A stretch of 52,778 nt of DNA from Kitasatospora sp. GP82 (GCF_029892105.1 NZ_JARZAJ010000044.1:1-52778), one strand, 5' to 3'. Positions 17,016-24,870 are shown, counted from the stretch's first letter. The notes: generated from the sequence alone by a model not told the origin. Program-made: numbers and translations.

Positions 17016-17695
17016 TGCACGGCGACGTGTCGGGTCGCGAGCTCGTACTGGCGCGTCGGATAAGGCTGTTGACCGCCTGCACCATCGGGTACAACCTGGC
17101 CGAGGCCGGCGTCGCGATCGCCGCCGGAACCGTCGCCTCGTCCGCGGCGCTGACCGGCTTCGGGCTGGACTCCCTCGTGGAGGTATCCTCGGCCGCCGCG
17201 CTCGCCTGGCAGTTCTCGGCGCGGGACCGTGCGGTGCGTGAGGCGCGGGAGCGGCGTGCGCTGCGGATCACCGCGGTCTCGTTCTTCGCGCTCGTGGGCT
17301 ACGTCGCCATCGAGGCCGTTCGCAGCCTGGCGGGAGCCGGCGAGGCGGGGACTTCGCTGCCGGGGGTCGTGCTCGCGGCCGTCTCGCTGGTCGTCATGCC
17401 GGTGCTCTCGGCCGCTCAGCGCCGGGCCGGACGGGAGCTCGGGTCGGCCTCGGCCGTCGCGGACTCCCGGCAGACCCTGCTGTGCACGTACCTGTCGGCG
17501 GCCCTGCTGGGAGGCCTGCTGGTCCGCGGCCTCCTCGGTTGGGCCTGGGCGGACCCGGTGGTCGCACTTGCCATCGCCGCTGTCGCCGTCAAGGAGGGGC
17601 GCGACGCTTGGCGTGGGGAGGGCTGCTGTGGCGCTCCGCAGCCGGGCGCGGACGAGCATGTCGGTTGCGGGGCAGGTTGTGGCTGCTGCGGCTGA
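17015..17695 (+). CDS. Cation diffusion facilitator (CDF) efflux transporter
   Basis: A 226-residue inner-membrane antiporter for divalent metals such as Zn, Cd or Co. Helices include LLTACTIGYNLAEAGVAIAAGTVASSAALTGFGLDSLVEVSSAAALAW with the family's acidic metal sites at Asp52 and Glu56. VSFFALVGYVAIEAVRSL, VVLAAVSLVVMPVLSAAQ and LLCTYLSAALLGGLLVRGLLGWAWADPVVAL follow, with a second acidic site. The tail EGCCGAPQ plus GCGAGCGCCG is unusually rich in Cys and probably binds metal. It lacks the long cytoplasmic domain of ZitB-type proteins. The start at ATG 17015 overlaps the ArsR stop. Confidence 0.85.
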   Translation: MHGDVSGRELVLARRIRLLTACTIGYNLAEAGVAIAAGTVASSAALTGFGLDSLVEVSSAAALAWQFSARDRAVREARERRALRITAVSFFALVGYVAIEAVRSLAGAGEAGTSLPGVVLAAVSLVVMPVLSAAQRRAGRELGSASAVADSRQTLLCTYLSAALLGGLLVRGLLGWAWADPVVALAIAAVAVKEGRDAWRGEGCCGAPQPGADEHVGCGAGCGCCG

Positions 17696-17800
17696 ACCGG
17701 CGGGGCCGGCGCTGGGACCGGATGCGGGGCGGTGGGTTGTGGCTGTGGGCGGCGCCGGCCGCGACGGTGCCGCCCACAGGTCTGTGCGGAAGTGGCGGGT

Positions 17801-18190
17801 TCAGCAGCTGCGGAGTTCGGGGGTCTGGTTGAGGACCTGGGTGCGCTGCGAGGTGAACTCGCGGTAGGTGTCGCCCTGTTCGGCGCCGGGTCGGAAGGCG
17901 GCGACGCGGTGGCAGTTGACGAAGGCGAGTTTGACGCCGAAGTGCTCCTCCAGGCTGCCGCGGATGGCGTTGCTGGCCAGGGCGCGCAGCAGCTGGGCGC
18001 GTTCGTCGTCGGTCGGGGTTGTGTTGTTGTCGACGAACTCGTCGGTGGTGGTGCCGAGTTCCTCACGGAGACCGGCGACAACCCGGTAGGCGTAGGGGAG
18101 GGAGGTGCGGACGGTTTCGATGAAATCGGCCTGGCTGACCTCGCCGGCCTCGGCCTGGGCGAGGAGGGCGGGGGAGATGTCGAGCGACAT
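17801..18190 (-). CDS. Conserved hypothetical partner of the CooC/ParA-like ATPase
   Basis: A 129-residue acidic soluble protein that I cannot assign. The conserved-looking segments are VRTSLPYAYRVVAGLREEL, a polar linker DNNTTPTDDE, and LLRALASNAIRGSLEEHFGVKLAFVNCHRVAAF. One Cys-His pair (NCHR) and a terminal Cys could bind metal. The start is ATG 18190, with GGGACC upstream. It follows the ATPase gene by 31 bases on the same strand, so the two form an operon read away from the Zur-like boxes. A metal-trafficking role is inferred from context only. Confidence 0.7.
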   Translation of the reverse strand: MSLDISPALLAQAEAGEVSQADFIETVRTSLPYAYRVVAGLREELGTTTDEFVDNNTTPTDDERAQLLRALASNAIRGSLEEHFGVKLAFVNCHRVAAFRPGAEQGDTYREFTSQRTQVLNQTPELRSC

Positions 18191-18221
18191 GGGGCGGGTC
18201 CCTTCGTGTCTGGGGGATCGG

Positions 18222-19193
18222 TCAGCTGGAGGAGAGCGCCTGGAGGGCGGCGGGGCCGTGGACGAAGCCGGCGTCGACCTGCTGGGCCAGGTCCTCGCCG
18301 GTGCTCTCGTTGGCCCAGGCCGCGGCGTTCTTCAGGTGGAAGGCGACGGCCTGGGCCTGGAATTGCTGCCAGTCCTGGGGGCGGGCGTCGAGGGCGGCGC
18401 GCAGCCGGTCCAGGGCGGCCCGGTTGGCTTCTTCGAGCCGGTCGAGCGGCGTGTGGCGGCCCTGTTCCTGGGCGCGGACGTAGGGCGAGTGCTCGAGGCA
18501 GACGAGGAGGTCCTCGCCGACGTGCCGGCGCAGGAAGTCGACGTCCTCGGGACCGGTGATCTTGTTGCCGACCACGGCGAGCGCGACCGAGTGTTCGGCG
18601 GCGTAGTCGCGGTACTGGCGGTAGACGGAGACGCCCTTGCGGGTGGGTTCGGCCACGATGAAGGTGAGGTCGAAGCGGGTGAACAGGCCGGAGGCGAAGG
18701 AGTCGGCGCCGGCGGTCATGTCGACGACGACGTACTCGTCGGGCTGGTCGACCAGGTGGTTGAGGTAGAGCTCGACGGCGCCGACCTTGGAGTGGTAGCA
18801 GGCCACCCCGAGGTCGTCCTCGGTGAACGCGCCGGTGGCCATCAGGGTGACCGCGCCGGCGGGGCGGGCGAAGCGTTGGTGGATCGGGTCGTCTCCGGCG
18901 GGCCGGAGCAGGCGTGAGCCGCGCCCGGCCGGGGTGGTCTTGACCATGGCCGCGGCGGAGGAGATCAGCGGGTTGTCGCCGCGCAGGTAGTCCTTGATCT
19001 CCGGGAGGTGCTCGCCGAGCGCGGGCAGCAGGAACGCCTGGTCCTCGCTCATGCCGAGGGCGACGGCCAGGTGCTGGTTGATGTCCGCGTCGATGGCGAC
19101 CACGGTCCGCGCGGACGCGGCCAGATGACGGGCGAAGAGTGCGGACAGCGTGGTCTTGCCGCTGCCGCCCTTGCCCACGAAGGCGACCTTCAC
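18222..19193 (-). CDS. CooC/ParA-type P-loop ATPase
   Basis: A 323-residue SIMIBI-class ATPase. The deviant Walker A motif is GKGGSGKTTLS near the N-terminus (MKVAFVGKGGSGKTT). The switch I-like segment VVAIDADINQHLAVALG and Walker B-like DEYVVVDMTAGADSFASGLFTRFDLTFIV follow, then GNKITG as a base-recognition element. CooC proteins deliver Ni to CO dehydrogenase; no such enzyme is here. The gene is divergent from a ZnuA-type lipoprotein across a region with Zur-like boxes, so a zinc or other metal insertion role is plausible. It is the first gene of an operon with the 129-residue protein. Confidence 0.82.
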   Translation of the reverse strand: MKVAFVGKGGSGKTTLSALFARHLAASARTVVAIDADINQHLAVALGMSEDQAFLLPALGEHLPEIKDYLRGDNPLISSAAAMVKTTPAGRGSRLLRPAGDDPIHQRFARPAGAVTLMATGAFTEDDLGVACYHSKVGAVELYLNHLVDQPDEYVVVDMTAGADSFASGLFTRFDLTFIVAEPTRKGVSVYRQYRDYAAEHSVALAVVGNKITGPEDVDFLRRHVGEDLLVCLEHSPYVRAQEQGRHTPLDRLEEANRAALDRLRAALDARPQDWQQFQAQAVAFHLKNAAAWANESTGEDLAQQVDAGFVHGPAALQALSSS

Positions 19194-19216
19194 GGGGGCT
19201 CACGTTCTATCGAAGA

Positions 19217-19231
19217 TGAAAACCATTAACG
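19217..19231 (-). promoter_or_regulatory. Zur-like box next to the ATPase operon
   Basis: TGAAAACCATTAACG matches the streptomycete Zur box TGAAAATGATTTTCA at about 10 of 15 positions, with an exact TGAAAA half. It overlaps a 14-bp palindrome CATTAACGTTAATG at 19224-19237. It lies 24 bases upstream of the ATPase start. Confidence 0.45.
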
Positions 19232-19397
19232 TTAATGACTGTGGGCGATGAGGTGACGCTGTGTCAAGTCCGGCTCCCGGTGGCGCGATCCCCTGGCGGC
19301 GGTGGGGTGTGGCTGGGTGGGCGTCTGGAGGTTGCCCCGTCCAGGGCTTGGGTCGTGAGCGCGGGTCGGCGCGCCCATGGGGCCCGTGGTCAAGTTT

Positions 19398-19412
19398 TGG
19401 CAATGGTTTTCA
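19398..19412 (+). promoter_or_regulatory. Zur-like box, minus orientation
   Basis: Read on the minus strand this is TGAAAACCATTGCCA, about 11 of 15 to the Zur box. The first twelve bases nearly repeat the box at 19217 in inverse orientation, so the intergenic region has paired sites. Confidence 0.45.
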
Positions 19413-19436
19413 TCTCGTGGTTGAAGTTGATAGAGA

Positions 19437-19451
19437 TGAAAATCGTTTCTA
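19437..19451 (+). promoter_or_regulatory. Zur-like box upstream of the zinc-binding lipoprotein gene
   Basis: TGAAAATCGTTTCTA matches the Zur box at about 11 of 15, centred in a wider imperfect palindrome (19435-19453) of the form GAT...ATC. It lies about 75 bases before the ATG at 19525. This is the best of the three candidate sites. Confidence 0.55.
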
Positions 19452-19524
19452 TCTAGGGTGGTGCTTGTCCACCCGAACCGGGACCTGTGCCGTGGGTCCC
19501 GCACGTTCGAGGAGTCGTGCTGTC

Positions 19525-20499
19525 ATGACCGCTCTGTTCTCCCGCAAGGTCCGCCGTCGCTCCCTGAGATTCGCGCTCGCTACTGCGGCGGTGGCGGGGC
19601 TGGCCGCCACCAGCGCGTGCTCCACGGCCTCCAATGCCTCGTCCGCATCGTCCGGCTCCTCGGCGGCCAGCGGTGGCTCGAAAACGATCCAGGTGGTGGC
19701 GGCGGAGAACTTCTGGGGCTCCATCGCCACCCAGCTCGGTGGCTCGCACGCGAAGGTGACCAGCATCATCACGGACCCGGACACCGACCCGCACTCCTAC
19801 GAGCCGACCGCCGCCGACGGCCGTACCATCGCGGGCGCGGACTACGCGATCACCAACGGGATCGGGTACGACGCCTGGTCGGACAAGCTGCTGGCGGCGA
19901 ACCCGGTCTCCGGCCGCACCCTGCTCAAGGTCGGGGACCTGGTGGGGAAGAAGGAGGGCGACAACCCGCACCAGTGGTACTCGCACGACAGCGTGTACAA
20001 GGTGATCGACCAGATCACGGCCGACTACAAGAAGATAGACCCGGCCGACGCGGCCTACTTCGACACCCAGAAGCAGAACTTCGAGTCGCAGACGCTGGCC
20101 AAGTACAACCAGCTGGAAGCCGACATCAAGGCGAAGTACGCGGACATGCCGATCGGCGCCTCGGAGTCGATCGTGACGCCGCTGGCCGAGAGTGTGGGTC
20201 TGAAGATGCTCACCCCGGAGACGTTCCTGGACGCGGAGAGCGAGGGCACCGACCCGACCGCCGCCGACAAGGCCACCATTGACCAGCAGATCTCCGGCAA
20301 GCAGATCAAGATCTACGTCTACAACACCCAGAACTCGAACCCCGACGTGGTCGCCCAGGTCAACGCCGCCAAGGCGCAGGGCATCCCGGTCGCGCAGGTC
20401 ACCGAGACCCTCGCCCCGGCGAACGCCACCTTCCAGGACTGGCAGACCCAGGAACTGCAGGGCATCGAGGACGCGCTGAAGCAGGCGACGGGACGATGA
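19525..20499 (+). CDS. ZnuA/TroA-type metal ABC transporter substrate-binding lipoprotein
   Basis: A 324-residue lipoprotein that should capture zinc (or manganese) outside the cell. It has a signal peptide with lipobox ending at Cys32 (LAATSACST) and a Ser/Ala linker. The mature domain has QVVAAENFWGSIATQLGG, ITDPDTDPHSYEPT with His90, GDNPHQWYS with His149, and the ETFLDAESEGTDPT region typical of the cluster A-I fold. The start at ATG 19525 has GAGGAG upstream; the frame open from 19261 covers the regulatory region. The stop overlaps the ATG of the ABC ATPase gene. Zur-like boxes upstream predict induction by zinc starvation. Confidence 0.9.
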   Translation: MTALFSRKVRRRSLRFALATAAVAGLAATSACSTASNASSASSGSSAASGGSKTIQVVAAENFWGSIATQLGGSHAKVTSIITDPDTDPHSYEPTAADGRTIAGADYAITNGIGYDAWSDKLLAANPVSGRTLLKVGDLVGKKEGDNPHQWYSHDSVYKVIDQITADYKKIDPADAAYFDTQKQNFESQTLAKYNQLEADIKAKYADMPIGASESIVTPLAESVGLKMLTPETFLDAESEGTDPTAADKATIDQQISGKQIKIYVYNTQNSNPDVVAQVNAAKAQGIPVAQVTETLAPANATFQDWQTQELQGIEDALKQATGR

Positions 20500-20799
20500 G
20501 CGTTCACCCGACCGAGAAGGTCCGTACGAAGGCCGGCATGAATCCGGGAGCGAGCAAAGCGGGCGCAGCGGTGACCCGCACTGGACCCGAGGTGCCGCCG
20601 GTGCTGTCGCTGCGCGCTGCGGCGGTGCGGGTGGGTGGGCGGACCCTGTGGTCGGGTGTCGATCTGGCCGTGGGGGCGGGGGAGTTCACCGCGGTGCTGG
20701 GGCCCAACGGGGTCGGCAAGTCCACTCTGGTGAAGGTGCTGCTGGGGGTGCTGCCGGCCGCGGCAGGCGAGGTGCGTGTCCTCGGCGAGGCACCCGGCG
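20496..20799 (+). pseudogene. Metal ABC transporter ATPase gene, 3'-truncated
   Basis: ATG 20496 overlaps the lipoprotein stop (ATGA). The protein reads VLSLRAAAVRVGGRTLWSGVDLAVGAGEFTAVLGPNGVGKSTLVKVLLG, with Walker A GPNGVGKST, then EVRVLGEAPG. It breaks off after about 101 residues, before the Q-loop, signature and Walker B. Beyond 20800 the DNA belongs to an oppositely oriented membrane-protein remnant. The permease gene expected next is absent, so the importer is incomplete in this window. Confidence 0.85.
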
Positions 20800-20809
20800 T
20801 GCACAGCGC

Positions 20810-21494
20810 GGCCTCGGCCAGCAGTCGGCGGCGGGCCGTGGGATAAGCGCCGAGCAGCATCTCTAGGCCGTTCTCGACCTGCTGGCTGCCGAGCCGCGAC
20901 CAGATCAGGACCGGCCACAGCCACACGCCGGGAAGGAGTATGCCGGTGACGGTGTCCATCGGCAGTGCGAAACCGACCGCGGTCAGCGCGGCCGCGACGA
21001 GCCACCACCAGCGGGAGACTCCCTGCAGCAGAATGCGTACCTCGCCGACGAGCAGCCGGCCGAAGGCTCCGGCCCGCTTCGATTCGGTCTGCGGAAGTAC
21101 GCCCGGAGCGGTGGCCCAGCCCGTCGAGGCCGTCTCGACAGCGGGTGCGGCGGTCGGCACCGCCGCGGCGGGTGCAGCGTCCGCCGTACCGCTGGTGCGC
21201 GCCGGATCGAACCTGCCGAACCACAGCGCCGGCAGCACCACCACCGCGACCGCCAACAAGACGAGGACCAGCCGGCTGAACACGAAGCCGCCGGACGGGT
21301 CGAAGCCCTCCCAACACAGAGATCGATCCCGTGATGCCGCCGGTGGAGCCGAGTGCCGTCGGGCGGGGTTGCGCGCGCCGCAGGAGCGGCGCGGCAAGCG
21401 GAGGGTAGCCCGGTAGTCGGCCCAGGCGCCGGAGGTCGCCGAGGGCGGTCAACACGAAGATGTCCGCCATGCCGGAGAAGTCGTAGGGGATGGG
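20810..21494 (-). pseudogene. ABC-2-like membrane transport protein remnant
   Basis: On the minus strand, EGFDPSGGFVFSRLVLVLLAVAVVVLPALWFGRFDPAR, then VSRWWWLVAAALTAVGFALPMDTVTGILLPGVWLWPVLIWSRLG and a terminal LLGAYPTARRRLLAEA resemble multi-helix permeases of actinomycete ABC-2 exporters. A frameshift near 21315 separates an upstream portion (DFSGMADIFVLTALGDLRRL). The 3' end is cut at the junction with the zinc ATPase gene. No start codon is secure. Confidence 0.55.
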
Positions 21495-21855
21495 ACGTGG
21501 GGCGACCTGGTCGGGGACGGAGGTGAATCCGCCGTCGGGCCGCTGCCGGCGTGCCCGTCCTACTGGAGGGCGGGCACTCCCACACGGATTTGCGGTGGTG
21601 AGTCGGTTGCGGCGTGTTCTTCGGCGATCGCTCATTGGTTTGTATGCGTCGATCGCGTTCGTCACCGTCTTGCTGGCGGTTCATCAGATGGTGCGAACTC
21701 GTGGTTGTCAGCTGGTTGGGCCAGATGGGCGTGGTTACGCTCGGTCGCGTCGTCCGAGAGGGGGCGGCACCCGTTGCGTGCCGCACGCGTTCAGGCCGTC
21801 TTGGCCGTCATGCGCTGGTACGGATCGCGCTCGGGCAGTTCCCGTGGGAGTGGAC

Positions 21856-22398
21856 ATGAGTTTCGTAGGTCGTAAGACCGTCGCGGTGATGGCCGCGGCT
21901 CTGGCATCGCTGGGCGCGGGGAGCGGTGTCACCGCGTCTGCGACCACCCCGTCGGCCGCGTCGTGCAGCAGCGGGGCGCAGTGCCCCAGCCTGAAGCCGA
22001 CCAGGCTCACGGCCAGCCAGGCCACCTTGAATGTCACCCAGATGCAACTGGAGAACATCAACGCGATGGCGTCCGACGCGGTGACCGGGGAGCCCATCCG
22101 CGGTGCGAAGATCGTGTTCGCCACCATGGGCGGCCGGACGCTGGGGATGGCCTACACGGACGACTCCGGCATCGCCGCGATCGCCGCTCCGGAGGACCTG
22201 GGCCCCGGAACCCTCCAGGAGTTGCTGGGCGGCTACGAAGCCGCGCTGGTCGGCGATGGCATCCACGCCCCCGCCGGGGCCCACGGAGCGATCACCGTCG
22301 GTACCGACCAGGGCCCTGGTGTCCCGGGCAACCCGTGTGCCGTCTGCAGTGACCGTGGGCTCAAGCAGGACGTGGTCCCGGTCGACTGGAGCCGGTGA
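21856..22398 (+). CDS. Secreted Ig-like protein ending in the start of a Peptidase_S74-type domain
   Basis: A 180-residue secreted protein with Sec signal peptide MSFVGRKTVAVMAAALASLGAGSGVTASA. The middle has an Ig-like fold pattern: PIRGAKIVFATMGGRTLGMAYTDDSGIAAI, then LLGGYEAALVGDG and HGAITVGTDQG. It ends CSDRGLKQDVVPVDWSR. SDRxLKxDVxPVD is the opening of the S74 chaperone/autoprotease domain, and the rest of that domain is in the next gene in another frame. GTG of the next gene overlaps the stop. The start is GTGGACATG-type with GGGAG upstream. A paralogous Ig-like region is in 24244-24822. Confidence 0.7.
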   Translation: MSFVGRKTVAVMAAALASLGAGSGVTASATTPSAASCSSGAQCPSLKPTRLTASQATLNVTQMQLENINAMASDAVTGEPIRGAKIVFATMGGRTLGMAYTDDSGIAAIAAPEDLGPGTLQELLGGYEAALVGDGIHAPAGAHGAITVGTDQGPGVPGNPCAVCSDRGLKQDVVPVDWSR

Positions 22399-22781
22399 GG
22401 ATGCGGGTCTTCCGCCGGCGGCCTAGGGCGGCTGACCACAGTGCCCCGGCCCGTCGTTTGGCTGGCGCGCGGGAGAGCGGCGCTGCGGCCACGGTCGGTG
22501 CGGTCAACGGCTACGCGGTTCTGGAGAGCGTGGCCGCGCTGCCCGTCAGTACCTGGCGCTACCTCTGGGAGCCCGAAGACGTGCGCCACCTCGGGCCGAT
22601 GGCCCAGGACTGGCACGCCGCCTTCGGCTTCAACCAGGACGACACCACCATCCCCGTCGTCGACGGCCTCGGCGTCGCCCTGGTCTGCATCCAGGCACTG
22701 CACCGCCGCGTGGAAGAACTCACGGCCGAAGTGGATCGTCTGCGAGACGCCGCGAGCGTGGACACGCCCGAGGGCGCGTGA
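22395..22781 (+). CDS. Peptidase_S74-like domain, C-terminal part
   Basis: The 128-residue frame contains AVLESVAALPVSTWRYLWEPEDVRHLGPMAQDWHAAFGFNQDDTTIPVVDGLGVALVCIQALHRRVEELTAEVDRLR. This is the body of an S74 (intramolecular chaperone of endosialidase) domain with its C-terminal trimerising helix. The first about 45 residues are basic and unrelated. The domain's opening SDRGLKQDV lies at the end of the preceding gene. GTG 22395 overlaps that gene's TGA, so coupling is possible; alternatively an insertion/frameshift has split one gene. Without the signal peptide this part would stay inside the cell. Confidence 0.65.
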   Translation: MRMRVFRRRPRAADHSAPARRLAGARESGAAATVGAVNGYAVLESVAALPVSTWRYLWEPEDVRHLGPMAQDWHAAFGFNQDDTTIPVVDGLGVALVCIQALHRRVEELTAEVDRLRDAASVDTPEGA

Positions 22782-22952
22782 CGACGCCGGACGGTCTGCT
22801 GTGATGCTCCAGCGGTCGAAGGGCCCGGACGGCCGGTGGCCAGGGGCGCGTGCCAGGCCGAGCGCGGCCCACGGTCACCGCCCACTCCTTGAGAGGGCTT
22901 GGGGGAGTTGGCTCCTGCGGAACACCCATCGCGATTCAGAAGGCAATTCACC

Positions 22953-23681
22953 ATGACGAGGCGGGACACCTTGGCACGACACGACACCGTGACGGGAGCA
23001 TCCGAGGCGATGGATCAGCGGTCGCCGGTGTGTCCGGACGCGATCTGGCGGCTTCCGGTGACGGTCTGCCGCATCACCCAGTTCCTGGGCGAGCAGTCGG
23101 CCGGCGCCTTACTGGAGCGCGCCATCACCGCCGCCGGCGACACGTTGAAGCCCTCCATGATTCAAGACCAGCAGGTGGTTCCCGACATTCGCCGGTCCCG
23201 CTCCTGCCAGGACTTCACCGCGCCCGAGTTGCTGGCAGCCATCGACGAGGTCCTGGAGGCGGTCGAGCACACGCTGGGCATCTCCTGCCAGTACACCGAA
23301 CCCAGCTACAGCCTCAACGTGCACAACGACGGCGACTTCTACCGTCCGCACCAGGACACCAGCACCGACTTCGCCCCCCGGCGGCTGCTCACCTTCGTGT
23401 ATTACCTGCATCGCACCCCCCGGCCCTTCGACGGGGGAAAACTGCGGGTGTTCGACGCCGCCCTGCCCCTGCACACCGACACAGCCGGAAAGTGGCAGGA
23501 GCGCACCTGGCGGGACTGGGAGCCCGAGCACGACAGCATCGTGTTCTTCCGACCCACCGCCTGGCACGAGGTACGGCCGGTCAGCTGCCCGAGCAAGCAG
23601 CTCGCGAACAGCCGCTTCGCCATCAACGGCTGGCTGTGCAGCCCTGACCCCGCGAACCGCGGAAATGACATGAGCCGGTGA
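22953..23681 (+). CDS. 2-oxoglutarate/Fe(II)-dependent oxygenase (prolyl-4-hydroxylase-like)
   Basis: A 242-residue cytoplasmic dioxygenase that should couple 2-oxoglutarate decarboxylation to hydroxylation of an unknown substrate. The iron ligands are His133 and Asp135 in RPHQDTS and His205 in TAWHEVRPV. Arg221 in SRFAINGWL binds 2-oxoglutarate. LLTFVYYLHRTPRPFDGGKLRVFD is the typical strand pair. The start at ATG 22953 has AGAAGG upstream; a frame extension to 22899 is unlikely. It is monocistronic and intact. A similar fold modifies peptidyl proline or free amino acids. Confidence 0.88.
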   Translation: MTRRDTLARHDTVTGASEAMDQRSPVCPDAIWRLPVTVCRITQFLGEQSAGALLERAITAAGDTLKPSMIQDQQVVPDIRRSRSCQDFTAPELLAAIDEVLEAVEHTLGISCQYTEPSYSLNVHNDGDFYRPHQDTSTDFAPRRLLTFVYYLHRTPRPFDGGKLRVFDAALPLHTDTAGKWQERTWRDWEPEHDSIVFFRPTAWHEVRPVSCPSKQLANSRFAINGWLCSPDPANRGNDMSR

Positions 23682-23748
23682 GACTCATTGTCCCCGACGC
23701 CGACTGACAAGAATCTATCCCCGTCAGTCAGGCTCGTTCGAGGCGGGG

Positions 23749-24184
23749 TCACGTGAACTCCGGGGGCACAGGCGCGTCCTCGGCGCGCAGAACAGATTCG
23801 TCATCGTGGATAGCGACCGTGATCCATTCGCGGGTGTCGTCGTCGAGCAGGTCAGGCCGGCGTAGGCGCTCAGCGCGCCGGGTGGTGGGCAGCCGCGTCG
23901 GCGAAACGGTCCGCCTCGGGAAAGGTGCCGGGGACGGCCGGGGGCAGCGTGTCGGTGTCGGCGGCCCGGGCAACAGCTCGGCGGGCGAGGGTCTCGTAGC
24001 AGCCGGAACCCCACCACTGATCGATGGACTCGGTGCGCGAGCCGTGCAGGGTGAGCAGCCGAAGGACGGCCTCGGGGCCGAGTTCGTCCTCGGCCTGCTG
24101 CCAACAGGTCGCTCGGGGCCTCTGCGGACAGCAGTCCGCACAAGACCGGCGATCACGATGACCGAAATCCCAATGTTCGCTCAC
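23749..24184 (-). pseudogene. Hypothetical protein, probably frameshifted
   Basis: From ATG 24184 the minus strand reads MSEHWDFGHRDRRSCADCCPQRPRATCWQQAEDELGPEAVLRLLTLHGSRTESIDQWWGSGCYETLARRAVARAADTDTLPP and stops near 23870. A second frame continues with AERLRRPDLLDDDTREWITVAIHDDESVLRAEDAPVPPEFT to 23749. Both halves have real-gene composition, and their join needs a frame change near 23880. The CADCC and later Cys pattern might bind metal. I do not recognise the family. It may equally be a genuine 104-residue protein ending at 23870. Confidence 0.5.
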
Positions 24185-24243
24185 CGTGCCAGATTGGTAA
24201 CTTGGTGTATCCGATCTGGTGGCCGACGCAGAGGAGAGACACG

Positions 24244-24822
24244 ATGCGCAGGACTTTCAAGCAGATGTCGGTCCTGGCCGTGGCGGGACTGCTCGGTGCC
24301 CTGACCGTGCCCGGCACGGCGGCGGCTTCGGCTGATCTGGCGTCGGCCGCGGGCACCTGCTCATCCCCGGACGGGGTTGTTTCCGCGCACCCCGATGGTT
24401 GGCAGCTGTACATGGCCTGCGAGCAGGGGCTCGCCTACGTCCAGTCGTGTCCGAGCGGCTTGGACTTCAACCCCTATGGCCAGTACTGCGACTGGCCGGC
24501 GAGTGCGGGCACGCCGCCGACGGGCGCCGTTGTCCAGGCCGGCCCCGCCGTGCTGTCGCTGCTGCCGTTGCAGGTCAAGGGCCTGAGCGCGAAGGCCACT
24601 TACGGCGGGGCGACCTTCTTCGGGACAGCGCGCTTCACCACCGCAGCGGGAGACTTGCTGTGCGAGGCGAACACCGATGCCAGCGGGGTGGCACGCTGCG
24701 ACAGTGCCCCGGGACTGACCGCCCCGGTCAACAGCCTGCTGCAGGGCTACCAGGCCACCTTCACCGCGACCGAGCCCACCATCCTGCCCCGGACCGGGAC
24801 CGGCACAGTCAACGCCCTCTAG
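24244..24822 (+). CDS. Secreted chitin-binding-like and Ig-like domain protein
   Basis: A 192-residue secreted protein. The signal peptide is MRRTFKQMSVLAVAGLLGALTVPGTAAA. A Cys-rich module follows: CSSPDGVVSAHPDGWQLYMACEQGLAYVQSCPSGLDFNPYGQYCDWP, with the spacing of a peritrophin-A/CBM14 chitin-binding domain. The C-terminal half (VKGLSAKATYGGATFFGTARFTTAAGDLLCEANTDASGVARCDSAPG, LLQGYQATFTATEPTILP) resembles the Ig-like region of 21856-22398. Chitin or another surface glycan is the likely ligand. A hairpin terminator lies just downstream. Confidence 0.75.
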   Translation: MRRTFKQMSVLAVAGLLGALTVPGTAAASADLASAAGTCSSPDGVVSAHPDGWQLYMACEQGLAYVQSCPSGLDFNPYGQYCDWPASAGTPPTGAVVQAGPAVLSLLPLQVKGLSAKATYGGATFFGTARFTTAAGDLLCEANTDASGVARCDSAPGLTAPVNSLLQGYQATFTATEPTILPRTGTGTVNAL

Positions 24823-24827
24823 ACATA

Positions 24828-24870
24828 GCGCCCGACGCGCCGTGCGACCCATGCATGGCACGCCGGGCGC
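24828..24870 (+). terminator. Hairpin terminator after the chitin-binding-like gene
   Basis: GCGCCCG at 24828-24834 pairs with CGGGCGC at 24864-24870, and CGTGC at 24841-24845 pairs with GCACG at 24858-24862. The loop contains ATGCATG. It starts 5 bases after the stop codon. No U-tract follows, which is usual in actinomycetes. Confidence 0.55.

Noticed and set aside
23702..23729. GACTGAC...GTCAGTC inverted repeat after the oxygenase gene as a terminator
   Set aside because: The stem is only 7 bp with a 14-base loop; too weak to call.
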